This document shows positions 1 through 12,543 of a DNA stretch of 64,000 nt, piece by piece (positions within the stretch are counted from its first letter, which is position 1; each line of letters starts with the position of its first letter). The notes below the pieces were generated by a model. It was not told where the DNA came from and ran no database searches. It saw only the letters and a program-made list of their open reading frames with translations. Origin of the DNA: Gorsachius magnificus (taxonomy: Eukaryota; Chordata; Aves; Pelecaniformes; Ardeidae); contig CM067081.1 of the NCBI GenBank assembly GCA_034008185.1, positions 104,975,265-105,039,264 of the forward strand. The letters run 5' to 3'. The position numbers and the translations under genes were made by a program.

Positions 1-3000
1 TATGCTCACACACTGTGCTTTAGCTTGGGTTGGCAAAAGATCGGGGCATTTTTAGAACTATGTCATCCTCTTACCTCCATCTGGCTGCTATCTTTTCTGT
101 GTGTTTTCTGTCAGATACAGGTTAGAAATGTTCAGGATCCTTATTCTATGCCATGGTACAGGTTCTTGCTAATAAGCTCATATCTATGAATGGTTTCCCT
201 GTGATTCCTACCCTTTGCACTAAGTGGATATGGGTGGTTTTTTGATTGTTTTTACCAAAGGCATGAAATATTCATCCTGCAAAAAGAAAAGAAGGAAAGA
301 AAACACATCAGCTTCTGAAATGACTGAATATTTCATGCTGAAAGATGTGAGAATATGTGCAGCAGAGAGAAAATAATTTTTCCATGGAAGAAACTGAGTT
401 AAACAGTAATGATTGATTAATGATGTTAGGGATAGCTGTTTTACGGTTTTACTTCCTTGAAAGACTTGCCTGACCCACAGGAAAATTATCGTCACAATAT
501 TCACAGTAATGCAACTTATTTTCAGCAACTACAAATCAAACTGTAGTACCAATTCTCCTTTTTCTTCTGGTAGACTTTGTAGCCCTGCTTTTATACAAAT
601 GATATAATTCAGGCCTAGAGGCTGCTACCATATGTCCTGTTTTGGCTTAGATGAAATAAACTGACAGTTAATCAGCATTTGATAACCGGTTTGTCAGAAG
701 TACAGATTTGTTCAGTTTATGATAATGCATCATACCAAAATCAATTTATTTTTTTAGTACTTGTTGAGTTATTGAGTCCTTCCCATTAACAAATCAACTG
801 TTCAGAAAATAGAGTCAAGAAAGGGTTAGTTAAGGAAACCTTACAATGTGTCATACAGAAAGCTAAAGTGAGCAACTAATTTCTCAGTAAAGATCAGGTA
901 TGGGCAAGAAACCAAAGAGAAAAATAATCCCCAAAACAAGAACACCAAAAAATCTTCCCCTAATTATCTAGTATCATAGCAAAGCAACAGCTTTATTTTC
1001 TATGGGGAAGTAATACAGACAAATGAGCTGAATTTAAGAATCTTGCATGTTGTGGCCAGGAAGAGAAAGAGAAAATCCTGTTCTGCGGGGTTCGTTGCTA
1101 ACTTTGTATAGTTAAATTCATCGCTTGTGACAAATAACCAAAAGCCACACAAACAGACATGTAAGCATGTAACACTTGCCAGCCAAACCTCTTCTACAAA
1201 TCTGCACAACTGTGTGTAGAGAAGAACATATTTGGTGTACTCTACAATTCCTTTCTTACATGTGTGTTTCCCAGACCATGCAATAGGAAGCAATTATAAG
1301 ATTAATATTTTAGAGAAAGTATTAAATCAAATATGGGAGTAAGCCTACACCTCATATAGTCCAAAATGTAGTTGTCTTCACTATGTGGTTCAATTTAAAA
1401 TCAATTTCAGAATTCATCTGCAGTGGATTTGCTTAATTGTTTTATGATTAGTACTATGTTTGTAGCATTGCAACTGTTGTTTGACTGGGATAGATTGTTT
1501 GACAGACTGACACATTTTTGTTCATTGTTTTTGTGCGTCTTTCTCTGTGTTAAATGCTACCACATCATTCTGATGCAAAACTTAAATTTGTCTTTCAAAA
1601 CTTGTGGTTATAATGTTATAAAGTCCTGCTTAGTCTAGACCTTCCTAAGCTGTTGCAGAGGTTGCTGGTAGGTTTGGAATGTGGTAGGTTTGGAATGTTG
1701 TTAAGATGTAGTTTCAGCTGTACAACCTAGTGGATAGAAGGTTCCTAATGCTTATGAAAAACTGCATCTCAGCAGTTTGAGCATGTAACAAATATCATTG
1801 GGAGTGACCAAATTGCTTTTCTTGTTTCAGGCCATGTTAACCTTTGTGAATCTTTGAAAGATTCACTTAATATATTGGTTTACTTTCCACTAAGGTAATT
1901 ATCTCTTGGGGAGGACAGACAGAATGCTGAAGAAAGGCAGGAAATTTAAAAAAAAAAGGGAGAGACAAGCAATTGAGACTGGAAAAAGGGAGTGGACATG
2001 GAAAGAGAGATTCTAACGTGCCCAAATGTAGTGTTATCTATAATTTATAGAACTTGTTTTTTCTTCAGTTAGAAATGGGATAAATATAATTATACCAACT
2101 TTTGAAGGGGACGATCTAAATTGAGATAAGTGGTTTGAACCCCTCAAACTAGTTTTGGCTGCCCTATCATAGTAAAAGTAGACCATAATTTTGTAACTGC
2201 ACTGTTTGCAAATCCACTCATTGAACTGGTTGTTTTTTGAGGGTGGTTTTGAGCATTTTGTTACGAACAATGTTTCTAAGCAGGTGAAGAATATTTATAT
2301 AGACTCATTGCTTTCTCGTTAGAATTGTCTCTTGTGTCTGTCTCTTTTAAAACATTGTTTATCTATTATAGTATTTCTTGGAGTGGCTTTGATTTAGCAG
2401 CATTTTTATCTGGTCCTGGAACATATATGGATCATGTCATTGGGTGTCTGTTCCCTGATCTGTTTTACCAAGCAGCACACTAATATTTGGACTGGCATAA
2501 GAGAAAAGGTGATGTTTGCAGGCGAGGGAGATAGTAAAGATACAATTGGGCCAAGAAACTGCTTAAATTTAAAATACTGAGAAAGAAATGTACATGAAAA
2601 ACTGGGTTTTGGAGACTTGGAACTGATTCCCTTTTCTGCCACAGACTTCCTTTCTAACTCTTTGGTGAGTTATTTAGGCTCAGACTGACAGTTATTATAG
2701 TTTCTAGTTGCCATGGATTTTTATGGACATTAGAAGACTAAATGCTACTGTGAGTCTAGACTTAGACCCTTGTACCTTTGTTACAGGAATACTATCAAAT
2801 AAAAGATCTCTTTTTCATGTAACTACATATATACTCACATGTACTTGAATAGGACAGTTGTTAATGCGTCTTTTACTGGGGGATAGGGAGTGCAACTTGT
2901 CTTCTCTGAGGCAATATGACAAGTCAGGATTTGATCTTTTTGGCAAAGGAAATTTCAATTGGTAAAACTTGAATTGCCTTTTCCTTTAGAATAAAATGCT

Positions 3001-6000
3001 TCCTAATAAACAGTGCTGGTGGATCCCTTTCAAAGTTTCTTCAGAAAAGAGTAAATGAGCCAGCAAGCAAGGTTTTTGAATAACACTTTCTCATAAGAGT
3101 GTTGGAGGTCAATGAGGCATGTAAAACTTCCTCTAGCACGTTCAGGCTTAGTACTCCCTTTGCCTGGAATAGTATCAGAGATGAATAATTTTTCCTGTAT
3201 AAAGTTTATTGTTTGAGACCCACTTCTCACCTTAGAAAAAACCAACACCCCTTCCCTCTCCTCCCCCCAAAAAACCAGAAGTTTCCATGTCCGGCTTTGT
3301 CCCGACACACCTTCTGAAATAATAAGTGGAAGTCACATTTCTTCAGTACTGCTTTCGTCATAACAAAAAGACCTACAGAAGCCTGGGAAAATAAAAGTGA
3401 GCAAGTAGCAATGCGTGCTAAAGTTCAAAGGATGGTTTTCACTTATGGTGGTATTTTTCACATGTTAGCTGTCCAAAAGGCTGTTTGTTGGTCAAATTAG
3501 ATGAGTGATCAAAGCATTCATTTTCTGTAAGACAACTTCAGTAAATGTTAAGTATGGGAAAATGGGGAGAATGTGAACTGAATCAGAAGAACCAGATAAT
3601 TTGTAATTATTAAATGGGGAATAGAGGGGATAGTAGGCTGTCTTTTGATTGTGTGAGAGTTTTATAAAACACAACTTGAAAACATATTTCCAAATATTAG
3701 AATTAGCCTAGCATAAATCAGTGGCTTTTTTCATAAACAAGAACTGGTTTTTCTGACAATAGCAAAACTGTGATGCTTGTATAAGACCACGCTTGGTTTG
3801 TATTTACCCTGGGCCTCTGCAACTGTCTTTATTGTGGAATTAATTTTTTCCTCTCTGTTACTTGGAATATGTTCTCTCACACTATATATGTAACAACATT
3901 TTTTGGTAAGTATCCAAAATACTTTCAATGAAATGAATAAATTATTTGATGTGTGAGTGTTTAGCGTGCTAGTTTTTATCCCAGTTATGGATGTATTCGC
4001 TGCCATCTAATCAATTCCTGATGACAGCTTACAGTCCAGTTTTTGAGGTTTTATCACACTTTCCACTTTAAAAAGTAAGTACCTTCATACAAGAAAGTAT
4101 TTACTCTTGATTTTGCATAATAATAGCTGGGTATGGGAGAGAACAAATTAAAGAAACTGAGTGTATTGAATTTCTTGTAGAAGATTTGGCTGTGGCTAGA
4201 TTTAGGTATATTTTTACAGGAAACTATTGATGGACTGTACAGAACAAGTAAAGAATTAGATGTAAGGAACTAAATACATGCTACAAAGTGCCTGCCTTGA
4301 ATTTACTTAAAGTTCTATCAGAATATTATTTGGGGTTTTAAAAATGTAGAATTTACTGTATTTTTAATGTTGTAAATCCTTAATTTGGGTAATGTTCTTA
4401 CTCTCATTGTGGCTTTGCTATAACTCAAACATTGTAGGAAAACATTTGGCCTAGAATTGAAGGCAAATATTTTTCCATGTGTAACACAACTTTTTTAAGA
4501 AACACTCGAGTTTTTTGGCAAGCTCGGAGGTGAAATTCAGAGAAAATATATTCACAACATCCTTTCACTTCCTGAACATGTATGAAACAGGTTCTTTGAT
4601 ATAAATTCCGGCAAAAAACATTCTTACACTGTTTCTATTCCCTCCCTACCCTACAGGTTTTCTAGAAAAAGAGAGAAGAAAGAGGAGGGGGAATAGTTGC
4701 ATCAATATTGTTTTCTTTCCCTTACTGTACACCTTCTGCTATGTATTTAATCTATTGCAAGTGTCAAATTTATATGAAATAATTTTTAGAAGAAAAATCC
4801 TGTTCAAAGGAAGAAAAGGATGACGCTTGTTTCTTAGTAATAGGAAGAATACAATATGTAACTTTCACAAAGAATGTGTCTATTGTACAGTGCAAATCAC
4901 GAGTAATTTCACTATCAAAATATGATGATTATATTTAAAAAATATTAGCTTTAGACAACCGAATATCGTATTGGCATTCCCTCCAGTACATTTGTGACAA
5001 TTTTATGATCTGAAGACAAACCAGCAAACTATTTTAACAGCAACTCCTATGAGTTTCATATGATATAATTTATTTTCCATCTTTGGAAAGAATATGAGAG
5101 AGGCTAGTGATAAATCCCAAATGGAAATAGGTGGAGTCCCCTTTGTCCACCTGAAAATACACAATACACCCTCCTATGTTTTATGGCAGATAGCTAGCAT
5201 CTGACTATTTTATCATGCAAAAAACTCTGTATTGTTCAGTCTGCATGCAGTCTGCCTGTATAACTGATGAGTCCCTCTGAATAACAGGGATGAACATGCA
5301 GAACTTAATCGAAGGCATGAAGAAGCAATAACCTCACAATAAACTGACTTCTTTGAGGGGCAAAAGTTACTCTCTTTATATCTACTGTATATAATATGCC
5401 TAACTGTTTCCCACAGAAATCAAAGATTTATGGTCAGGTGTCAAGGGTGGAGCTTATCAGTGTGCCCAGTAAATGGTACTTTCTTTGCCTTTTAGTAGAG
5501 GGCATGATTTTAAGTTTTGGGTTTGGTTGGTTTTTTTTTTTCACTTGTCCTGTGTTGAAAAGACTGATATTGAAAAGCAGAGACTTACTTTATGTGATTC
5601 AGGAGGGTGTGAGGAACAATAACAACCAACACTCCTTGGGATGGGAAAACTCCTCTCTTCCCTAGTGAGCAAGGAAGTCTATCCACACCCAGCATTTTCC
5701 AGAGGCCATTCACCACCAGAGGAGAGTAAAAGAGGGCAAGGGAAACTGAATTCAGTATAGTGTAGGGATAAGATAAAGGGTGTTAAAACAGATGAAGTAA
5801 TGTTTCTAAAGGTATGTTTCTAACTTGTTAGGAACTGTTTTTAAATGTATATTCACTGGTGATACTTTGTCAAGGCACGGTATTATATGAGTAAGAATTC
5901 AAAATAAAATTTCCCTTAATATGTATTGAGTATAAAATGTCTATTGTATCTACATTTTTATGTAATGCCTGAAAATATGGAAACAGAAGAAAACTGTGAA

Positions 6001-9000
6001 GAAGAGAAGGTAAGTAAGCAAGGGTATATTTCTGCAAACTCTAGTAATTTCTCCATTCTACTGGGGTGCCTATAGTTTCATAGTCTTATCCAAAACCATA
6101 TAAAAACCCAGCTCCTCACCCCCCAAACATAAGTTATATCAACTGTCATGAGATGCTATCACGCCCATGATATCAAATTCTTATTTCGAGGTTCTGAGCA
6201 ATCACACTGACGTTTTCGTGGCATACCCTAAGAATATTGGTTCACAGGCTGTCTAAACTAGCTTTGAACTAGTTAGCTCAGATACTTTTGAAGTGGTAGC
6301 TGAATCAGATTTTCTAAACAAAAACATCACCTGAGTGACTTGAAGTTCTTGGCATTCTCAGGATTTTACTCTTTCCTTTCATTGAGTAGGCAAACAAAGT
6401 CAGGCTGGCTACAAAGCGCATGTTATCTTGACAGATGAAGTCAAGGTCTTCCTAGGAAATACACCAGGCTGTTTTGTCTGCTAGATATGGATCCAATACA
6501 GAAGCTGCAATGGAAAACAGGCTTACAGAAAGCTGTTGGACTAGGTAGCAAGGAAGATACTCAAGTTCTGGAAAAAGCATAGGTTTTCCCCAGGAATACT
6601 AGCTAGTTTACCCAAGCAAGCCCTGAGACTATTCAGCAAACAGTGTATAGAAGTGGTAAATTTGACCTGAAATCCACTCTTGAGGCAATAGCTACATATC
6701 AGTATGAATGCATCGAGAGTCACCAACCAGGAATTGTGGGATTGCTAATTGTGGACATCTGTTTTGAATGTCTGCCACTGACTGGTGATCACACATGCAA
6801 TACATAGAAAAGAAAATATTTTTCCATAGTCAGGAGCCATGTGAAATCTCTCTGGATAGTCTCTCGTAACTTGCTAATGGCTCAAATCTGTTTTTATTTC
6901 AGTTGGCACAGTGAAAGCACAAAACGTTTGTAAACTTCTGTTTTCAAAAATCAGTTCAGAAGGGTAAAAAAATGTGAATCTGACTGAAATGTGATGTGAA
7001 AGAAATGCCATGTTTTATTTGTGCTTCTACAGAGAGACTGGATCCTCTTAAAGACAAAATAAAACACTTCAGCGTTTAAAGATCTTATTCCAACTGTGGC
7101 CAAAACAAACAAACAAACATCTTAACCAGTAAAGAAACATGGGGCACATACGTTAATCATCACTCTTGATTACTGTAAAAACTATGGGGACCCACACTTT
7201 GTAATCCCATTTACTTACCTGTGACTCACCCCACAGGGCTTCCAGGATGGGTCAGGTTGCACATTCCTTCATTTGCATAAAGTACTAAAAGCTCTCTTCC
7301 AATGACATTATTTGAGAGAAATAGGTACCTCCAAGTGGCTGATCATCCAGAGGATACTTCCCCAGACAAATCATGTGGTTTTGAGCAACACAGAAGCAGT
7401 AAATCTTAAACAAAAGTTAAACCAAACACGATCTTTCTCCTGAGCACCTGCTTATTCAACTGAACAGTCAAAGAAAAAAAAAAAACCCACACCAAAAAAC
7501 TCAAGTAATGTTAACAATTGCCAAACCTTAATGAATTATTTATTCTTCCAAAAGTTAAAATATTTCCCCAAATGTTAAGTGTGAAGTATGTATATGTGTT
7601 TGCTAGTTTTGAAGCCTGAGGAAGTAGTGAGAATCCTACCCTCGGACTATTTCTTCACTTCCAGTTTTCAGTAGAAATACAAAATGCAAAGGTGGGTTGT
7701 TTTGTTAAGTTGTTTTTTCCCCCTTCATTTAAAAGAAGTGAAGTCAACTTATTTTAGTCAATAGGCATGCATCTATGTCTAATGCAGACTGGGCAAGGTT
7801 TTTACAGATGTGATCCTTAATTACACAGAGGTTTTTTTCCTTGTTAAATGTACCTCAGAGTGAAATGGAGGCAAAGTGTTCAAATTAATTTTCAGCAAAC
7901 AGAGTCAAAATTAAGCAAAAGGAAAGAATACTAATGTGTTAAGAAATTTTAGCTCATCTCAGAGTTGCTAGGAGGTAACTCATTTTGGAGCACAGGATTT
8001 TGCTTGTGAATACTTTCCATTGAAATATCATTCCTGCTAACATCAGTCATCAATAAATAATTTATTTTGCTATTGAGGCCAGTAAAAAATGGAAAAAAGC
8101 TGTCTAACGTTTCCAAGAACTGAATATAGTTGATTAATGATATATTTGATGTTGAGGTATGAGTGTAGGGGGTTTAGTATCTTTGTAGGCTAATCTAATT
8201 TCTCAGCTACTCCTACCAGCAGTAACACTTCCTGAACTCGACTACTGCACTCTGAAATACAACTTTAGCAACTTGTGTGAAAAATAACTTGAAGATGTAA
8301 TCTCATCTTTAGCTGGTACTCTATAATAAACGCTGAACTGCAAAGAACTGATCAATGTTTTTCACACTTTAAAGAAAACTGCAGATGTTTTATAAGTATA
8401 GATTTTCTGATTATTCAGATGTTATGACATATATGCCATGTCCTTTCTCAATATAATTTTCCTCCTAAGTGGTGGCTATGTTTAGCTTAGGTTCTTTTTT
8501 CTTTTTTCTTGTTTTTTTTAGTTTACAGTCCTTGCCTTTGAGATTCATAGAGATGTTTAAGGAACACAGGGCAAAAAGACTTATTCAGGTTCTGAAACAG
8601 TTCCTCAAGTGGATTTTCAGGCATGATGAACAGGTCTTCTGTTTTATTGATGATTCTCTAAACATGTCTTCTGACATTTCCTTCTCATTAGTGGGATTAT
8701 TTTTTAAATTGCATTTTGTACTTGTATATAAAATGCATTATACAGCCTTTTAGACAGACAGTTAGTTTACCTAAGGCTAGCACAGTATTTTATGAGGATT
8801 TCTGTGGCTTCTTTTCCTTCACATTTTTTTCTTGTTTACCACACTAACACAGAAATGGGAAACAAAAAAGTAAAAGTAGCATGAAGGTTTCTTCCTGTAC
8901 TTCGCTATTTCCCTTAAAACCCATGAGGAGCTACAGCTGAAACTCTATGAAGCCTTGAATTTAAGCAATACATGCCTGTTGAATTTGGGTTGATGTTTTT

Positions 9001-9044
9001 ATATGTAAAGGAACCTTCCAGGTGCTTCATAATCTTAATTAAGA
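1..9044. other. Unique AT-rich DNA, no gene seen
   Basis: Non-repetitive, AT-rich sequence with frequent stops in all frames. The longest open frames here are about 100 codons, of low complexity, and match no family I recognise. Small low-complexity patches include a CAAA-type run near 7101-7118 and short A or T runs. One short frame ending at a consensus splice donor (5920-6009) is listed separately. There is no CpG-rich promoter-like stretch. Intron or intergenic DNA is the likeliest reading. Confidence 0.7.
5920..6009 (+). other. Possible small exon ending at a consensus 5' splice site (weak)
   Basis: The frame is open from 5920, just after a TAA at 5917-5919, and stays open through 6009. 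It contains an ATG at 5965, giving 15 codons rich in Glu (MPENMETEENCEEEK). It ends exactly at AAG followed by GTAAGT at 6010-6015, a perfect vertebrate donor site. The frame would run on to a TAG at about 6073-6075 if unspliced. No clear branch point plus polypyrimidine acceptor lies upstream, so if real it would more likely be a first exon. I do not recognise the peptide. Chance occurrence in an A-rich stretch is the main alternative. Confidence 0.15.
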
Positions 9045-9680
9045 TAACCTGTGCCCAGGTGGCCAAGAAGGCCAATGGCATCCTGGCTTGTATCAGGAAT
9101 AGTGTGACCAGCAGGACTAGAGAGGTGATCATGCCTCTGTACTGGTGAGGCCACACCTTGAATACTGTGATCAGTTTTGGGCCCCTTACTACAAGAAAGA
9201 TGTTGCATTGCTGGAACATGTCCAGAGGAGAGCAACAAAGCTGGTGAGGGGTCTGGAGCACAAGTCTTACGAGGAGTGGCTGAGGGAACCAGGGTTGTTT
9301 AGTCTGGAGAAGAGGAGGCTGAGGGGAGACCTTATTGCCCTCTACAACTACCTGAAAGGAGGCTGTAGTGAGGTGGGGGTCGGCCTCTTCTCCCTGGTAA
9401 CGGACAATAGGACGAGAGGGAGTGGTTTGAAGTTGCACCAGGGCAGGTTTAGGCTAGACATTAGGAAAAACTTCTTCACCGAGAGGGTTGTCAGGCTCTG
9501 GAATGGGCTGCCCAGGGAGGTGGTGGAGTCCTCATCCCTGGAGGTATTTAAAAGAAGGATAGATGAGGTGCTTAGGGACATGGTTTAGTGGTGGGATGGC
9601 AGGGTTAGGTTAAAGGTTGGACTCAATGATCTTAAAGGTCTTTTCCAACCAAAGTGCTTCTATGATTCTATGATTTTATG
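9045..9680 (+). mobile_element. CR1 LINE fragment, 3' end, 5'-truncated
   Basis: This is the 3' terminal part of a CR1 non-LTR retrotransposon. It starts within the part of ORF2 downstream of the RT thumb ([12 protein letters not shown] block near 9060) and runs through the C-terminal coding region. It continues into a short 3' UTR with a GGTTGGACT ... TCCAACC foldback and ends in octamers of TTCTATGA type at about 9658-9680. The terminal Leu/Met-Val stop region lies at about 9586-9588. 5' truncation is normal for CR1, which primes reverse transcription from its 3' end. The exact 5' boundary is uncertain by about 15 bases. Confidence 0.93.
9055..9588 (+). pseudogene. CR1 ORF2 C-terminal remnant (copy at 9 kb)
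   Basis: The frame encodes the ORF2 region C-terminal to the RT domain. An uninterrupted 147-codon stretch at 9145-9588 shows the CR1 signatures [51 protein letters not shown] and [12 protein letters not shown]. Upstream, codons for [11 protein letters not shown] are in another frame. The switch falls near 9140, where the usual [11 protein letters not shown] block has lost several bases and reads into a TGA. No RT catalytic motif is included. This is a dead fragment, not a host gene. Confidence 0.88.
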
Positions 9681-11009
9681 GAGCTTTCTAAGCAATGTGG
9701 CTTTATCATATATGGTGTGGTAACAATAGTGAGACCAATATAATTTTATTACTGTTTTGTTTTAATATAACTTTCAAATTTGAGGCAATTATTTTACATC
9801 TCATTAAGACAGATTTTGTTCTGTGATGTTGACACTTGCATAACAAACAGATCTTAAATTAATTGCTCCATAACCATGGTAGAATCATTGCCCTTCTTTG
9901 GAGGTAGAAGATAGTATTTCAAATCCAGTACATATACTTCAATCATGCTCCACTTGATCAGGTGTTTTCTGTGTTTTTCAAATATTTTCTCCCCAGAATT
10001 TATGTGCATGAAATCTGTACCCACTGAAAAACACAAACATGAGCCCTAGAGGATGAAAGGCTTTGAGCCACGAGGGAAATCAAACTGCATTCCTCACACA
10101 CAAACTCACCTATATCAAGTTGTTTTTAAACATAAGGACCACTTTCCTCCCATTACTTGTTGCAGCTAGTTTCAAGAAAATAAACTACAAAAAAAAAGTT
10201 GAAATATCTTTTTTCTCAGAGTTAAGCAAACCTAAGGAACATACAGAGGCGACTTCAGATAGTTTGGCAGACTTCATCTATTTGGTAGATCAGAAACATA
10301 TCTATTAGGCAGTAATGATGTTCACAGAAAATGTTCTTAAACTGTAATTCCTGAAGCTTTGGCATAGAAGTCAGTGCCAAGGGTCAAATCTATCTTCATG
10401 AGACACAAGATCACACAATTTATCAAATTATTTACATGTGGTGTTATGTAATATTTACCATAATAAGTATCTACCTGCTTTTACATGTGATCTGCTGCTT
10501 CCGTTAGATTTGACAGTAGCTGTCAATTATATTTGTTTTCTTCCTGGCTTGTGGTTTTCTTGTTGAAGTGAATCTTCATTTGTCTTTCCTCCTTTCTCAC
10601 TAGAGTGAAGAATGTGGGCAACAGAGCCTTATCTGCAAGGTCTTAGCTCTTGACTTGTTAAGCTCTTAAAAGCCACAGAGCACTCTGGAATATATCTTTA
10701 TCAGATAATGGAGGCTCAGGATTATAATTTGAGAATGCAGAAACATTTACAAGTGGTATTCTTGTGGTCCTAATAGGAAAGATTTCCACATTTAGAAAGG
10801 AAATTAAATTATTTCAGAATTTTTGTCAGAGCTGACCAGCTGACACCTATCCTGAACCTGCCAGAAATGATAAAAATTGCAGTGAAGTAGAGAAGTACTG
10901 TAGTGTCCTAATTGGACAGATTTCTGAGTCTGGTCAATTGTTATAGTGAGGTCCACAAAAAAACCCCAAATCCCAGAGAGTTTTTTATCTCAAATCACCT
11001 TCACCCCCA

Positions 11010-11028
11010 CCCCCCCCCAAAAAAAAAA
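11010..11028. repeat. C9-A10 homopolymer junction
   Basis: A run of nine C (11010-11018) is followed directly by ten A (11019-11028), after a CACCCCCA stretch. It is a low-complexity tract prone to slippage and sequencing error. A similar C9-A15 junction lies at 22629-22652. Confidence 0.9.
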
Positions 11029-12505
11029 CAGCAAATAAGTGTGACTAAGCTAAAATGGAAAAACAAAGGGTCTACAGAAGTCTATGTCCCTGTATCCATG
11101 AAGGTATTTTCTTTATAACAGAGTTTAGAACCACCTTAGTGCCAAAGAAATGTATTTCATTCCTTCTAAGGCTTGGTTATCCACTTCCTGCTCCTTGTTT
11201 AAATCCTTCCATTTGAGCTTTAGGCTCTTGGCCCCAAACCACATCTTTTATCTCACAGCTCTGGAAGCTTCTAATTACGTAACAATTGGGCAATTTAAGA
11301 AACTATTCTTTGAAAAAATATAAAAATGTCACTAAAATATACTGTCCTCCAATCTATCAATGAAAAAAAAATATGAATTTTAAAGAACAATAGAGCTCTA
11401 CATACAGTGGTTTTGGTTTGGTTGGTTGGTTGGGTTTTTTGCCACATCAAGGAGTGACTAGCATGCACCCTCTCCATGGGGCCAGGAGGTGGTTACTCTT
11501 TCTAACATAGAACCATTTAATGCATACCTTCATTACAGAAGTCAAGATTGGAAGTAACATTTCACATTTGAGTAGTTGTCAAAATTTGGCATAATCTGAA
11601 GATTGTGAATGAGTCTGTCAGTTGCCACTGGTGCTGCCAGAAACTCTGGAAACTTTCTGGGCTCCTGCAGATGCAAATGGATGTTAAAGAGACTGATATC
11701 TACAACAACTTATTTTCAGGTGCTTCTGTATTACTGACAAATATATGCTTCTATACAGTTGAAACTACAGGGTACTACATGAATGGTAAGAAAAAGTAAT
11801 TTCTTAGCATTTAGAGACCTAGTATAGACTTTAAAAATTATTTATTGAGAAAACATACTGACTTCCCAATATGTTTGCAGAATTACTGTCTCAACATTCA
11901 TCACAGGAAGAAAGCAAAAGGAAAGAAATATAGCAGGTTTAGAGAGAAATTGAAATTCTGTGATTATCTTCTGAGGAAATATATACAGATACAAGAAGGG
12001 TAACAGAAAACATTGAATCAGTACCCTCAAAGTTTAATCCAACACATGAAATACAAATCCATTCTTTTTATTTCTTCTCACTCAGTACAACTGAGATGGC
12101 TCTACTTTATGAATTCACTAATCAAACAATTAATAGATACGACTATTCCTTTCCTCATGTAGAATACACCCAGTTTATATTACTGTACCGTGTAGTTTGT
12201 TTCTATTGCATGAATTTGTATCCCATAGGCTACTTAACAGTTGCACTTGGATGGCAGAAGAGTGGTTGTAAGAATGATTATTTAATTCTTTCTTAACCTC
12301 TCCACTTTTCCCCACACTTAAAAAAAAAATAAAATTGTGGTGTTAAGTGATGTTGTTTATGCAAAGAAATTGTATTTTTTTTTCTCAGAGTGGAAATTTT
12401 GCTATCGCTTGGAGCAGATTGCTTTGGAAAATTTTAAGCCAGTAACATCTCACTGTGTATAGAATTAGGAAACCTAAGGAATTACAGTCCTGTTGTAAGA
12501 TTATT

Positions 12506-12543
12506 AAAAAAACAAAAACGAAAACAAAAACAAACCCAAAACC
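12506..12543. repeat. A-rich (CAAAA)-like simple repeat
   Basis: Imperfect units of CAAAA/CAAAC after a short A run. It could be a degraded poly(A) tail, but no retroposed body is recognisable next to it. Confidence 0.7.
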
